A stretch of DNA of 64,000 nucleotides from Euptelea pleiosperma (GCA_035048495.1 CM068548.1:15985464-16049463); one strand, 5' to 3'; positions 51,701 to 61,067 are shown, counted from the first letter of the stretch. The notes: a model not told the origin generated them from the letters alone. Translations and numbers: made by a program.

Positions 51701-51933
51701 TATGGTGCCCATCGGATTGATCTGTAAGGACAGCTACCAACAGCATAGACTGCATGGTGCATGGTCTCCACATCATATGCCTGTATGACATCGATATGTA
51801 TGGCCTGCACTGCATGACACTCCTTGATTTCCTTTTCACTTATAGGTATTGAACAATATCATATTGTTGTGTCTTTGCAGCACTGGATATTTTAGAAGCT
51901 TATGGTTTCAAGATGTTGGAGAGGATGGAATGA
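25021..51933 (+). CDS. LKR/SDH: Bifunctional lysine-ketoglutarate reductase/saccharopine dehydrogenase
   Basis: This cytosolic enzyme performs the first two steps of lysine breakdown: lysine plus 2-oxoglutarate to saccharopine, then to glutamate plus aminoadipate semialdehyde. Coding exons are 26176-26424, 26508-26594, 26674-26803, 27673-27846, 28335-28417, 29644-29760, 30606-30681, 31901-32072, 35090-35186, 35339-35505, 36020-36077, 36271-36411, 41140-41487, 43545-43625, 43948-44013, 44148-44265, 46739-46868, 48031-48110, 49531-49689, 50008-50251, 50695-50803, 51311-51472, 51554-51623 and 51881-51933. All phases agree and give 1056 aa, close to the family's roughly 1060. The LKR half holds WERRAPLTPSH (17-27), FGKYAGRAG (137-145) and FTGSGNVSQGAQE (208-220). 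The SDH half holds the nucleotide site LILGAGRVC (to 586), GEMGLDPGID (713-722) and SYCGGLPSP (745-753). The first and nineteenth introns need GC donors. Likely leader exons are about 25021-25180 and 25384-25445. No inactivating change was seen. Confidence 0.97.
26425..26507 (+). other. Intron 1 of LKR/SDH coding region: probable GC-AG, 83 nt
   Basis: The conserved junction IKQPK|LEMILP requires splicing AAG|GCACTA to TTGCAG|TTGG. An alternative GT donor 15 bases on (GCT|GTGCTC) would add ALRPA and leave a 68-nt intron. Family conservation favours the GC donor. Retention would end the protein at about residue 114. Confidence 0.75.
26997..27346. mobile_element. hAT-like MITE, CTA(T)GTAACAAGGACAC ends, 8-bp TSD
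   Basis: The ends CTAGGTAACAAGGACAC and GTGTCTTTGTTACATAG are inverted, and the flanks GTCTCACC (26989-26996 and 27347-27354) are identical. It lies in LKR/SDH intron 3. Relatives are at 40232-40581 and 61076-61696. Confidence 0.88.
30965..31328. mobile_element. hAT-like MITE built of GACTCGG words, 8-bp TSD
   Basis: The ends are CTATGTTTTAAAACTCGG and CGAGTTTTAAACCATAG. The flanks GTTATAAT (30957-30964 and 31329-31336) are identical. More than a dozen copies of the word GACTCGG, GTCGACTCG or its complement make up the outer parts, around an A/T-only middle. It lies in LKR/SDH intron 7. Confidence 0.85.
32150..32486. mobile_element. hAT-like MITE built of GAAACATT words
   Basis: The ends are CAAGGTTTAAAATTTCG and CCAAAATTTTAAACCATG. 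The flanks TATGTATG (32142-32149) and TCTGTATG (32487-32494) agree at seven of eight positions. The interior is made of iterated GAAACATT, CCGAAAC and TGTTTCG. It lies in LKR/SDH intron 8. Confidence 0.8.
32832..34527 (-). mobile_element. Probable solo LTR or short LTR element in LKR/SDH intron 8
   Basis: On the plus strand it begins TGTTACAAC and ends GAGCATTATCA, giving TG...CA ends. GTTGT lies on both sides (32827-32831 and 34528-34532). Read on the minus strand it begins TGATAATGCTC and has a TATA-like TATATAAGC near 33850, as in a gypsy-type LTR. ATGGCTT is iterated between 34170 and 34340. No gag-pol coding is present. The 5-bp repeat is short, so the left end is less certain than the right. 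Confidence 0.6.
36895..37070. repeat. Iterated GCCTCGAGG/GGCTTAAGCC word repeat
   Basis: The words GCCTCGAG, GAGGCTTA and TTAAGCCT recur many times in both senses after a TGTTTTAGAA start. It resembles the word-iterated hAT-like elements at 30965 and 32150, but no right end or TSD could be fixed. It lies in LKR/SDH intron 12. Confidence 0.55.
37223..39681 (-). mobile_element. Solo LTR of a gypsy-type retrotransposon in the LKR-SDH linker intron
   Basis: The ends are TGTTACGCCC and GGGTATTACA on the plus strand. The flanks GTTTG (37218-37222) and ATTTG (39682-39686) agree at four of five positions. On the minus strand it begins TGTAATACCC, has a TATA-like CCTATTTAATAAAGC near 39310-39295 and then a leader with AAACCCTAA. 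These features favour minus orientation and resemble chromovirus LTRs. CACCAAGGG(T/C)AAC is tandemly repeated at 38755-38850. No gag or pol is present. Confidence 0.8.
40232..40581. mobile_element. hAT-like MITE, CTATGTAACAAGGACAC ends
   Basis: The ends CTATGTAACAAGGACAC and CCTTGTTACATAG are inverted. The interior follows that of 26997-27346 almost throughout (ttttgttttcag, gtgattttaatgt, catactt). The flanks AATAAACC and AGTATACT do not match, so the TSD is lost or the copy has been rearranged. It lies in LKR/SDH intron 12. Confidence 0.8.
41023..41139 (+). promoter_or_regulatory. Open, ATG-initiated extension upstream of the first SDH exon
   Basis: The last 117 bases of intron 12 are stop-free in frame with exon 13 and begin with ATG. 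They would add 39 residues to an SDH-only protein (starting MSDTCIMGYSWG). Arabidopsis produces a monofunctional SDH from an internal start at this locus. Whether this stretch is ever an alternative first exon is unknown, and 117 open bases can occur by chance. Confidence 0.3.
42190..42570. repeat. Dispersed repeat in LKR/SDH intron 13
   Basis: It matches 9995-10445 block by block (catacacatgtattatgata, aacatttccatacattatag, gagccctcttttagaaatca). The ends are not resolved. Confidence 0.6.
43216..43420. repeat. 128-bp-offset duplication of a 75-bp unit
   Basis: AATTTCTACAGAGCAGCTTC at 43216 and AATTTCTACAGAACAGCTTC at 43344 each continue into catagtggtattgaattttg. It is a local duplication in intron 13. 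Confidence 0.85.
44700..46205 (-). mobile_element. Truncated copia-type retrotransposon in LKR/SDH intron 16
   Basis: On the minus strand, 45527-45748 and 45165-45407 encode broken pieces of the copia RT/RNase H end (HLEALIRVLRYLKGAPGRGL; VFHERAKHIKFDCHFIREK; QLANIFTKSLSG). The frame finishes near YIYAPT. A polypurine tract (TTGAGGGAGAG) follows, and a 3' LTR starts TGTTAATGTAACAC at 45138 and runs leftward to about 44.7 kb. Stops and frameshifts show it is dead. The 5' part is missing and a MITE fragment abuts at 46206. Confidence 0.85.
46206..46345. repeat. Partial copy of the GGCGTGTTT-ended MITE
   Basis: It matches the central and right parts of 23729-24043 and ends near GTGCAATCAAACAGCC. 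It directly abuts the broken edge of the copia remnant. Confidence 0.7.
46951..47490. repeat. Tandem duplication, about 320-bp unit
   Basis: AGGATTGATCATATTTTAT occurs at 46951 and 47277 and continues through tgtattatctgaaggcaaca, ggttatttt and tctttttggatg in both copies. The offset falls from 326 to 316 bp along the unit because of small indels. It lies in intron 17 of LKR/SDH. Confidence 0.85.
48690..48726. repeat. (TC)n microsatellite in LKR/SDH intron 18
   Basis: An uninterrupted run of about 17 TC units, followed by CCCTCTCTCCC. Confidence 0.9.
49690..50007 (+). other. LKR/SDH intron 19: GC-AG intron largely made of a word-iterated repeat
   Basis: The reading frame RYEG|FGEIMGSLAK requires the donor GAAG|GCATGA. 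The nearest GT (CTGTTTTT) would create TGA at the junction. Inside it, 49725-49955 begins CAAGGTTTAAAAACTC and ends TCTCAAACCTTG, the termini of the hAT-like group at 2908/59132. Its words are AACTCGG, AACTCAA and GAACC. No TSD was found. Confidence 0.75.
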
Positions 51934-52690
51934 CCTGGATTATGCACAAACCTCTGTTTGCATTAGAAGTCTCTGGCAGGTCTTGAACTCATGACAGTCC
52001 AAAAACAGAATTCGGTTTTTGTATTCTCTAATGGGATTTAAAGAAATTCAATAGATTCACAGAATAATGAACTGTTGGACCCTTGGTTGTGAAAAAGACT
52101 GAACACAACAACAGATTGTGCTTACAAAATTTATTGTACAAAAGAATATATTTGTATAGCTTAGTTTTATATGTTTTGTGACCCAAATGAAAGGGAAGGA
52201 ATGAAGGGCTTCCCACTTCTTAATGAAAAGTCAGTAGTCATAATTCTAGTCCATGCAGGCAAACTAAAGCAGTCTGTGATTGTGATGAAGCCTCCAGCAT
52301 GCAAACCAACAGAACTCTGGTTCTCTTTCATTGATTGTTTCGTCTCCGCTTTAATCCAGAGACTTTGTTTTTCTCCACCTACACAAACATATAAATTGGT
52401 TTTTCAATGCCTAATTTGTGTCAGATCGAAGCTGTGAGTATGAATTTTAGTGTTGATAATGGTCTTGATTCATGAGGTTTGTTTTATTATGCAGACCCTC
52501 AATCTTTTAGGCTGAGGATTAAAAGAAGAGATTGTTGCTCATTGTTGAAACTGAAAGTTGATTTACTATCACTCAATAATGACAGTTTTTGTGATGACAA
52601 TTAAGTTGGGTTGGGTTGGGTTGCATAACAAGAGACGATTCAGGACACCTTTTTTGTTGCTTTTGCAAGTCAGACTCAAAAGGGCTTAAA
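51934..52690. other. LKR/SDH 3' UTR and downstream spacer
   Basis: The 3' UTR probably extends 200-250 bases past the TGA at 51931-51933; the stretch tttattgtacaaaagaatatat (52130-52150) could be near the cleavage site. No further gene is supported up to 52690. Confidence 0.45.
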
Positions 52691-52696
52691 GGCAGC

Positions 52697-53148
52697 ACAT
52701 TTGGGTAAGCTTAAAACCCACAGTAAGCTAGCTTTTAGAGGTTTTTAAGCACTTATAAAAAAAATTGTGTTTGGTAAAACTAAAAGCAATTTTTTTAAAA
52801 CCCAATAAGCTCCCAAATCGCCATAAGCATAAGCTGTTTCTGAGCGGCGAAAATCAAGAAGCCACTCTTACAAAAAAAAATTGCTACAAGTTTATCCTTA
52901 AATTTTTTATAATATCAAAAACTACACTTTTGAAAGTTAAAACTGTTTTTTTAAGTGCATTAGGGATAAAATAAGTATTTTTCAAAAAATATAAATACAT
53001 TTTTACCAAACACCATAAAAGGGCCTTTTAAGAAAAGAAGCACTTTTCTTGTATGGTTTATCAAATGACCAAAACAGTTTAATTCAAGCACTTCACATAT
53101 AAGTGCCATAGGGGGGTAAGCACAAGATAACCTTAAGCTTGACCAAAT
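52697..53148. mobile_element. MITE with ACATTTGGGTAAGCTTAA ends
   Basis: The left end ACATTTGGGTAAGCTTAA and the right end TTAAGCTTGACCAAAT are inverted. GCAGC flanks both sides (52692-52696 and 53149-53153). The interior is rich in AAGC and TTTT words. The superfamily is not fixed, because a 5-bp repeat could be coincidence. Confidence 0.6.
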
Positions 53149-53469
53149 GCAGCTTAACTCTCTTACTGTGTTCCAAGGCCACGCGGAGAGGTCTCTCCCA
53201 CTTTTATGATGAAGGGCTTAAAAAAGATCAAACTGTGGCAAACATCTGATCTGGTCAACCTTTGACTCTGGAGATATATTTAGTCTAAGTATATCTAATT
53301 ATCCATTTTCATTGTAAAAGCAGTTTCAATCATTAAGGACAATGAAATAAGTTTTTTATTCTAATATAATATACTTTAGAGTTTAGAGTCTAGACAAATA
53401 TAAAATGATTTTCTTTTAATTAGCATATAAATTTGAAATGTTTTATACATTATTTTAGGGGACAAATGG

Positions 53470-53830
53470 GGTAGTCCCACTAGAAAAAATATTTTGCTCC
53501 TACCCATTACCTAGATGCCACATGGCACATGCTTCAGAACCCATTGACCCCATGAATGTTTAGCTGACTCTAGGTGGACCTACACACACAAAAAAAAGCC
53601 TGTTCAGTGATTTCTAGCCTTCGATCGGAGTAAAAAAAATAAAAAAAATACTCGGATCCAACGGCTATAAGTCACCTCATTAAAAATGCTCATATCCAAC
53701 AGCTGGAAATCACTAATCAGGCTGATTTTTTGTGTATAGGTCCACTAAAGATTGGGTTAAGTCAATGGGCCTGAACGAGTTTCTTCGTGGCGTTTTTAAG
53801 AGGGTATGATCAAAATTTGCTCCCACCAAT
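53470..53830. repeat. Foldback MITE of the GGTCCACC/TCAGGCTGATTTTT family
   Basis: CCCATTGACCCCATGAATG on the left and AAGTCAATGGGCC on the right are inverted, around the shared core (cagtgatttctagcc, aatcactaatcaggctgatttttt). It is more diverged than the 57339 copy. Confidence 0.7.
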
Positions 53831-54990
53831 CCATCGGAGTCGAGCTATATTATCCACCTTCCTTCACTATAAGATCTTCTAGATCCAGGGTGAATCCCAT
53901 CTAATGATCTCCATCACCCAACCGATCTTAATCTTTTTGGACGGCTGGTACAGTCAAAAAGGTCTCCCACATGGGTCCACATATTAGGCACTCCATCATG
54001 ATAACAATATACTCCATTAATTTAATATAGACTAGGTACTATTGACCAAGGCGTGTGGATTCTAGGTCCAGTCTAGACCATTGGATGGCCTTTGGGATGT
54101 GATTTGAATCTCGAGGAACTTCTAATGGTCTGAACTAAGGAATGACAGTCCACCTTTGGATGTTCGTTGGGATTCACGCTCATAAATCCTGAAGACCATC
54201 CAACGGGTTAGAGACAATGGAGGATATCCTCAGGAATGACAGCATCATTGTCCTAATTATTTCATTAGCTGCCATGTTCTACTCTAATGATTAATTTTAT
54301 TGGTAAAGCTCAGGATATGGCCAAAATACCCTCTCGATGTTTTGAAAACAAAAGGGTATATTAGTCTTTTTCACACGTACGCATAGTTAGCAATTCGGCA
54401 TCCGGAAAAGTTCGAGTTTAATTCGGTCTTGGGATAAAAAAAATCGGTCAAAAATTTCGGCATTGTTGAAATTTTATATTGTTTAGCCTTAAAAAGTCTG
54501 AATTTTACTGATTTTTTCATTTTATGCGGCCATTTAATATGTTTTTATTTAAAAAAAATGCAAAATTTGTGTATTAAATGCCAATAATACGTGTTTTATT
54601 CGAATATAGTCTTAAAAGTCGTGATTTTTTCTGATTTTTTATTTTATAGGGAAGTATTAAACGTTTCTTAAAAAAAAATCGGGTATTAAACACATATAAT
54701 ACGCGAATTTACTAACTAGGCTCGTATGTAGGTTAAGCTCTACACACCGTAAGCGCACGATAGCAGTTACCACCTCCCCATTTCCCTCCCAAACTCAAAA
54801 CTCCTCCGAAACACGCGGCGTAACAGTCGTTGCCATTGATGCCGAATCCCTTCAAAATCTAAAAAGCAAAAAATATATTCCCCTTTTTTTTCTTTATTTA
54901 AAAAATTACGGAAAATCGAATCTTTCTCCTTAAAATTTTTTTTTTTAATTTAAATTCAACAATCTTGTACGAGGCTTATAATTATATCTC
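53831..54990. other. Intergenic, no gene seen
   Basis: 54390-54720 is an AT-rich degenerate repeat with recurring TTCGG, ATTAAAC and ATAATACG words. The remainder is unassigned. The segment before 55000 probably contains the promoter of the next gene, but no distinct TATA box was recognised. Confidence 0.45.
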
Positions 54991-54999
54991 ACTCTATCT

Positions 55000-56902
55000 C
55001 CATCTTCTCATATCAATCTCAAGCGTTTTTCGACCAATCTCTGCAAACAGATAAAAGGGTTTTCTGGGTTTTTCGATTACTTAAAGGTAAATAAAAGAGA
55101 GATTTATCTTCTTTGATGCTTTTTCGTTGATGGGTATATTTTGTTTTGGCATTGAATGAGGTCTTAATTCATATGTATCTGTTCTTAGTTTCTTTTCTCC
55201 ATTCTGGGTCTGCTTTCTAATTAGCTTTCTCTTACTATCTTTCCTTTTTATGCTAAAGTGTTTGTTTTGCAATGTGAAGGATGAGCTTTCCTGCAATGCC
55301 AACCACCGATTTGTTTTCTGATGGGGTTTTAATGGGGTAGCTGGTTTTATCAAAGAAGAAACTACTTGGAAGAGAGTTTGGATTTTGTAGTGTTTCCTCT
55401 CTTTTTAATAAGAAAAGAAAAGATAGTAGATCTTAGTCTCATTCTCAAGTTCATACCTTTTGTCTTTTGGGGTTTTTCTCTCTTTTATGCTTTGTTTACT
55501 GGGGTTCTGGGTTTTGTAGTTTAGAATTTGGACTTGGAAACTTTAGATTGCTAAGCTCAAGAAAAAAAAATGGATTTTGATTTTTATTGTGTTTTTGTTT
55601 ATGTTTGCTGATTAGAACTTAGCAGTTTTCCTTTAATTCTCTCACCTACTCTTTTTTTTGGGGTGAGTGTGTGTTTATACAGTTTCTAGAAATGATTTTT
55701 TGCATATAAATGTCAGAACTTTTCTTTATCAACACTTTCTGACATACAAATCCTTTTTTTTTTGTAAAACTTTTTGTTGATCACCAAACAGAGATTTGAA
55801 TTTTGGTATTTTCTGTCTCTTTATGTTTATTGATTTGTGATTGTGGTTATTTTCTTGTGATTTTCAGACAAAGATGAAGAAATCTCCAATATTTCCCAAA
55901 TATGAGACGGGGGATTACAATGGACATGGATTTGATCCCCAGGTGGATTTTTCACAGGTACGGGACTTCTGATTTTCTTTATCATTTCGCATTTTCTGTC
56001 AAGAAGGTATAATACTTAATCTTGGTTAATGGAGAATATTCAGTCAAAATTTGCAAAAAAAAAAACTTGTTTCTTATGACCAAACTCTTAAATTATTTGA
56101 AAACAATTGCTCTCTCTATAGTTCTGCTTCATTAAACTATATGATTTTTAAGGGTGAAAAGGCATCTCCTCTTGGATTTAATTCTATGAATTAGCCCCCC
56201 CCCTGATGGAGTTAAGAAAAACAAATGATGTAGAAGAGATTAGGGGTGTCCATCCATCCCGATCGGAGGAATGCGACAGATGAGTTGCATAACATAATTC
56301 CGATGGTGCAACTCATGTACCTGATTCCTACCCTTAATCTCACCTCAGTTTATGGAGTTTTTCATACTTGATGAACAATGATGTCTCACCATAATGTATT
56401 GTCATCTAAATTAGGCCGGGAAAAAAAGTTTAGAGGTTTCTTGGTGAAATTATGTGAAGCTTTGTTTAACTTAATCTGGTTTGGATTTGATCAGTTCTTA
56501 GAAGAAGCAAGAAAGCATGCAAGCGAAAAAATTCAAGCTCCATCACAATATCCAAATGAAGCAGGAAGGAGGATACTGGGTGATGAGAAAAAGAGCAAGA
56601 AATCATGGAAAAATTCCTTGTTTTCGTGGTGGAAAGCCGACAAGAAGATTGGGACTCCAATGGAACATTCAAGTAGTCCCCACATTTCGAATTCAAGACG
56701 GGGGCCAGCTTCCGGTCCAATATATGGGAGTGGAGGGCTAGCACGCTCGAGACGCCAGGTTGGGCATTCAACTTCAGGTCCCCTTACAGGTCTGTTCACT
56801 CCCACAAGGAGAGAAGGGGTTGGGATACCCTATATGTGCCTAGACCAGCTTAACTACCCAAATGGTGCTCAGGCTTATGGACCTGTTTATTTGGTAACAT
56901 GA
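55000..56902 (+). CDS. Small conserved-looking plant protein of unknown function, 163 aa
   Basis: The exons are a leader exon ending at 55086 (AAAG|GTAAAT), 55868-55957 with the ATG at 55874, and 56495-56902 ending in TGA. Junctions are GT-AG and the frame is open across them. The protein begins MKKSPIFPKYETGDYNGHGF. A DFSQFLEEARKHA segment (25-37) suits a short helix. A lysine/aspartate-rich stretch leads to WKNSLFSWWK (66-75), and the rest is Ser/Gly/Pro-rich with a repeated SGPxxG (101-106 and 122-127). There is no signal peptide, membrane segment or catalytic motif. I recall similar uncharacterised proteins in other land plants but can name no function. The leader intron, clean splice sites and long 3' region argue for a real gene. 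Confidence 0.8.
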
Positions 56903-57338
56903 AGGGTCGCGGATGGTGGAACTTGGTCTGCACACACAAACATTTACATGAGTCATGGAAGTGATGGTCTCAAAGGGTTGTAAATGGTCTTTACACTCCC
57001 GGACGCGCAGCCTTTTGGCATTCTGCCTGGTCCCTTTTGTGTGATTTTGGGGTTTAACTCGTTTAATAGCTCGAACAGCATCTGTATGCTTGTTGCTCCA
57101 GGTCTCAGTGTTGTTCTTCTTGAGCAGGCTAGACAGGTGCTTTGGTCATAATAAGTTATAAATGGACTTGTTTTGATCATGTAAAGGGAATTTAAGCTAT
57201 GTATGTGCTGTAATGGTTATGTAGTTGGATTATTTGATGCAGGGATATAGCAACTAGCTTGAGTTTACTGTTTGACTAACAAGTCAACTCAATTAAGTCA
57301 TCAGTTTGCTTCCCATGGAAATCTGAGGAAAAATCTAT
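56903..57338. other. 3' region of the 163-aa gene
   Basis: Probable 3' UTR of the preceding gene, then a short spacer to the foldback at 57339. No other gene was seen. Confidence 0.5.
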
Positions 57339-57727
57339 GATACCGACTTCGGTATCAAAATTTTGATGCCGAAGTCCATCGATTTGCCACGTAGTAGACT
57401 CTTTCGGGCCCACTGACTCCATGGATATTTGGCCCACATCTTGGTGGACCCACACACCAAAAATCAGTCTGATTAGTGATTTCTAGCCATTGAATTTGAG
57501 CACTTTTTCATCATGGGCTTGGAACCACTTCATAGGCATGTTCATAAAGCCCATGATGAAAAGTACTCAAATCCTAAGGCTAGAAATCACCAATCACACT
57601 GATTTTTGGTGTGTGGGTCCACCAAGATGTGGGCCAAATATTCATGGAGTCAGTGGGCTTGAAAAAGTTTACTACGTGGCAAATTGAGGGACTTCGGCAT
57701 CAAAATTTTGATACCGAAGTCGGTATC
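57339..57727. mobile_element. Near-perfect foldback MITE, GATACCGACTTCGGTATC ends
   Basis: The left arm GATACCGACTTCGGTATC and the right arm ending GATACCGAAGTCGGTATC are inverted. The pairing continues almost without break (GGCCCACTGACTCCATGG; CACCAAAAATCAGTCTGATT) to a centre near 57535. It is the best-preserved member of the family at 5816, 21888 and 53470. No matching TSD was found. Confidence 0.85.
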
Positions 57728-58400
57728 GAAGAACTGCCCGAAATCTGAAGCATTGCGACGGCGAAGGCCGATGTTGCAGTCTTCAAGACCACATGTCGAT
57801 ATGGGGCCGACATGTTTTAATATTCCAAAGTGATGTGGATCCCACATCTGATGTGGGGCAGACATGTTTTAAAATCAAATATTCCAATGTTGGAGGCAAT
57901 TCACTATTCTTCTATTCTCTTACAATGTTTAGAATTCCATCTGTTTTTCAATGGTGGAAGGGTCCTATTTATAGCAAAATACAATAATTTTCTACCTAGG
58001 AGTGTGGCAACATAGGTAATGGAGACATGATTCGGTGTAGCATGATCGGCGTGGTATACTAGGTTTCGATGTTATCTTCTTGGATTTGTGGACCAGAGTC
58101 CCTCTATAATTCTTCAGATATGTGTAAATTAGTCCTCGAAATCTGTGTAAAGAGTGAAAAATATGGTCCCCACAGGTCCCGCTGTCATGTACAGATGGCA
58201 GCACTTGAAATGGCCCCGCAACTCCACATAAAAAAATAGTCCACATAAACGATTTATGCGTTTTGAGCTTCCAAATTCTTCATCGCGTCTGTCCAATTTT
58301 GAAATCTTGCTAAGTCATGATCGAGCCCACCAAAATAAAAGAGAGATACTGTGTTATTTTTTGGGGATATTTTGTAACATCCCTGTAAAATTTGAAAGTA
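57728..58400. other. Intergenic, no gene seen
   Basis: CGACATGTTTTA and GATGTGG recur around 57790-57870. Otherwise the sequence is unassigned. Confidence 0.45.
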
Positions 58401-58409
58401 TATAGTAAT

Positions 58410-58610
58410 GGATCAGGCTCCGAGGACCCCTTTTTCTGATCCCTTTCAGTTTTTGCATGCTTGGCCTGGTTTCACGAATCCAACTGTGGTTGTCAGTGCC
58501 CTAAAAAGTGAAGCCAGCTCTGCGCTGACAACAAGAATCCAACGGGCCGAGAACATGAACATGAGAGGGGTCAGAAAAAGGGGGTCCCCCGAGTGGCTGA
58601 GCCCGACCCC
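58410..58610. mobile_element. Mutator-like MITE, perfect 9-bp TSD, 201 bp
   Basis: The ends GGATCAGGCTCCGAGGACC and GTGGCTGAGCCCGACCCC are imperfect inverses. TATAGTAAT flanks both sides (58401-58409 and 58611-58619). It is related at its ends to 20639-21166 and in its middle (gaatccaac.gtggttg) to 23309-23666. Confidence 0.85.
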
Positions 58611-58619
58611 TATAGTAAT

Positions 58620-59120
58620 ACCCTCCTCTATACCTCCTCTACACTTTCAAACTTTAGGAATACCCCCCTTGAGCTAGTTTGACTGTCATTTGACAAATGT
58701 TAAAACATGGAATGTATCTTACCCATGTTAATGCGCCTATGAAAGCACCAAAAGCAAATACAATGCTAATGGCATGTGCTTCTAGTCTGTTTTAATTTGA
58801 GATAAGAGCATCTCCAACGGAGATTTCTATTTTGGAGCACAAAAATAATAATTTTTTCATTATAAAGTGCTTTTACACCACCGTGTAAACTCCAATCACA
58901 ATTTCTATTTTTATCTATAAAAACACTTTTCCTTTTAAAGTAAAAGGACACAACTGGTATTAAAATTTAATAGAATACGGAAAAAGGTTAAAATAGAAAT
59001 TTTCTTACATGAGCAATAATAGAGACCCATACGGGGGTCTCTAGATTTGGAGACTCAAAATGGAGTCTAGAATAGAGACCCCTTTTGGAGTAAGTTGGAG
59101 GGTGCCAGCTCTCCATTTTG
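58620..59120. other. Intergenic, unassigned
   Basis: The words GGAGA, TTTTGGAG and GAGACC recur around 58800-59110, like a decayed MITE ending at about 59520 (tttggagatgctc). No gene. Confidence 0.45.
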
Positions 59121-59131
59121 GAGATATAGAG

Positions 59132-59491
59132 CAAGGTTTAAAAGAGGCCATTTTAACGGTTAAACGGACTGGGGGCATTACTATTTAAATGGCCGTTAAA
59201 ATGGATTGAAAAGGACAGGGGCAAAAATGAAAAAAAAAAAGAATTAAATGGATTTTAATGGAAAAAAAATAGAAAAATGGTGCTGAATTTCAAATTTTGA
59301 AATTTGAAAATTAAAAAAAATAGAATTTAATGGAATTAAACAGTCATTTTTTTCACAAAATTTTTCAGAATTTAACGACTGTTTAAACGATTTTAACGGC
59401 CATTAAATTCAAAAAACATTAAAACGGTTTTAACTGAAACAGGCTTGGGGCGTTACAGTTTAAACAACCATTATAACCGTTAAAAACCATG
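59132..59491. mobile_element. hAT-like word-iterated MITE, perfect 8-bp TSD
   Basis: It begins CAAGGTTTAAAAGAGGCC and ends CCGTTAAAAACCATG. ATATAGAG flanks both sides (59124-59131 and 59492-59499). The interior is the reverse complement of 2908-3279 in order and wording. It sits inside an older repeat, since the flanks read (ttttggagatata) and (gcattttggagatgctc). Confidence 0.87.
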
Positions 59492-59499
59492 ATATAGAG

Positions 59500-60051
59500 C
59501 ACGGCATTTTGGAGATGCTCTAACCACTGCTAAACTAGGTCAAGGGGGGGTATATTCCTACTGTTTGAAAGTATAGGGGATATTACTATATACTTTCAAT
59601 TTTCCGCAGGGGGGGGTGGGTGTGTTGTAAAAATACCCTTTTTTTATAGGTGTCCACAAAGAGACTTTTTTTTTTATAATCAACCTGACTATATATTAAG
59701 AAGCAGAAACCGAACATATAGGTCTCACATCACAAATTTACAGTCTTAAACTTGGAGCAGAGACTTTTGAAAGAGAAGAATGTATGTACTCTTGATTCCT
59801 TGAATTTCATATTCATATAAGTTTCACATCAGAAATTTACAATCTCAAATGTCATCTGAAAGAAAACCCATTTGGCATATTCATTAAAAAATGCATTATA
59901 AAATTCGGCAAAAATAATTTTAGAAGTAAAATAAACTAGAAAAGGCAAAATATTGTTAATTTTTGTCTTATAAAAAGTGCCCCACATCTATCATGTTAAG
60001 AAATTCAAGAATTTTTCCAAACCTTTGAACAGGACATTGTCTGGTTCATTT
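59500..60051. other. Intergenic, no gene seen
   Basis: A G-run (59545-59552 and 59609-59616) and a T-run near 59668 are present. Words around 59720-59850 (cacatcacaaatttacag, cacatcagaaatttacaat) form a local duplication. Confidence 0.5.
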
Positions 60052-60605
60052 AGCTCTACGGGCGCCCACCTTTTTCGGCTGGGCACCAACATTTGATGGG
60101 CACCCACGCCAATTAAAGGGCCCCTGTTTGGGCACCCCATTTTGCTGGGCACCCACATTAAAATCCAAAAAAAATTTCTGACTTTGGCTTTTGGTCGTGG
60201 GTGCCATGGTGGCCACGGTAGTTCCAGGCCGTGGAGGCAAAAAAAAAAAAAAAAACAGCGGACTGGCTATGTATTGTCCATCATTTTGTGGGAGTATGGG
60301 GTGCTCCAAACCACCACCACTACTAACTCCACAACCACCATGAACACCACCACCACTCCAACACCACCACCAACATGGTGGCTGGGGTGCCCGGCTTACC
60401 TACGGCGGAGAGGGAGAGAGAGAGAGAGACGTACCTACAGCGATAGCGTCCTCCTCCTCTTCTTCTTCTTCTCTTTTTTTTTTTTTTTTTCAGTGTGGGT
60501 GCCCAAACAAAACTGCAAAGGATGGGAAAGGGCAATTTGGCCATCAAAAATTGGTTTATTTTGTGGGTGGCCGGCTTAAAGAGGTGGGTGCCCATAGAGC
60601 GACCC
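60052..60605. mobile_element. GC-rich MITE, relative of 24061-24351
   Basis: The right end GTGCCCATAGAGCGACCC matches the end of 24061-24351. The left end (GCTCTACGGGCGCCCACC) lacks the first few bases. GGGTGCCC/GGGCACCC words recur. The centre is low complexity (ACCACCACC, GAGAGA, CTTCTTCTT, poly-T). Confidence 0.7.
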
Positions 60606-61067
60606 TTTAAATAAAACGTATGGTTCCCGAATTATTCATGTCTCTGCTCTACCAACCGCACCTCTTTCATTTCTATACATGTTTGTACACATGCCCGCAT
60701 CCAATCAATGGCCATCTCTAGGGTAGGGCATAACACTAAATTACAATAACCCAGAGGATCCAAAAATCATCCAATTCTTTTAGTTTCCCATTGGCCTCAG
60801 ACTGGCTCAGAGCAACTCAGCCTTAATCGATCACGACGAACTAGACTCGGTGCCACTCTTGAGCAGTAAACTTTTCCTTCTGTTTTTCTAAATAACCTTT
60901 TAAGATTCAGTATGACAAGGTCAAGAATCCTCTGTATTGAGAACGCTTGAAGAGGATTGGAATCTGAGTTACATCAACTCAATACTTGGGCCAAATCATT
61001 CAAGTTTGAGAAGCTTATATCGTTGGTTTGAGATTCTCCGGACTTGGATTTAGAAAGTCCCAACATG
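60606..61067. other. Intergenic, no gene seen
   Basis: No coding, RNA or mobile-element signature was recognised. Confidence 0.45.

Noticed and set aside
56466..56805. Two antisense frames opposite the 163-aa gene
   Set aside because: Shadows of the spliced plus-strand exon, with no independent splice or promoter evidence.
60142..60595. 145-codon plus and 90-codon minus frames
   Set aside because: They are driven by ACC, GAGA and poly-T low-complexity DNA inside a MITE.
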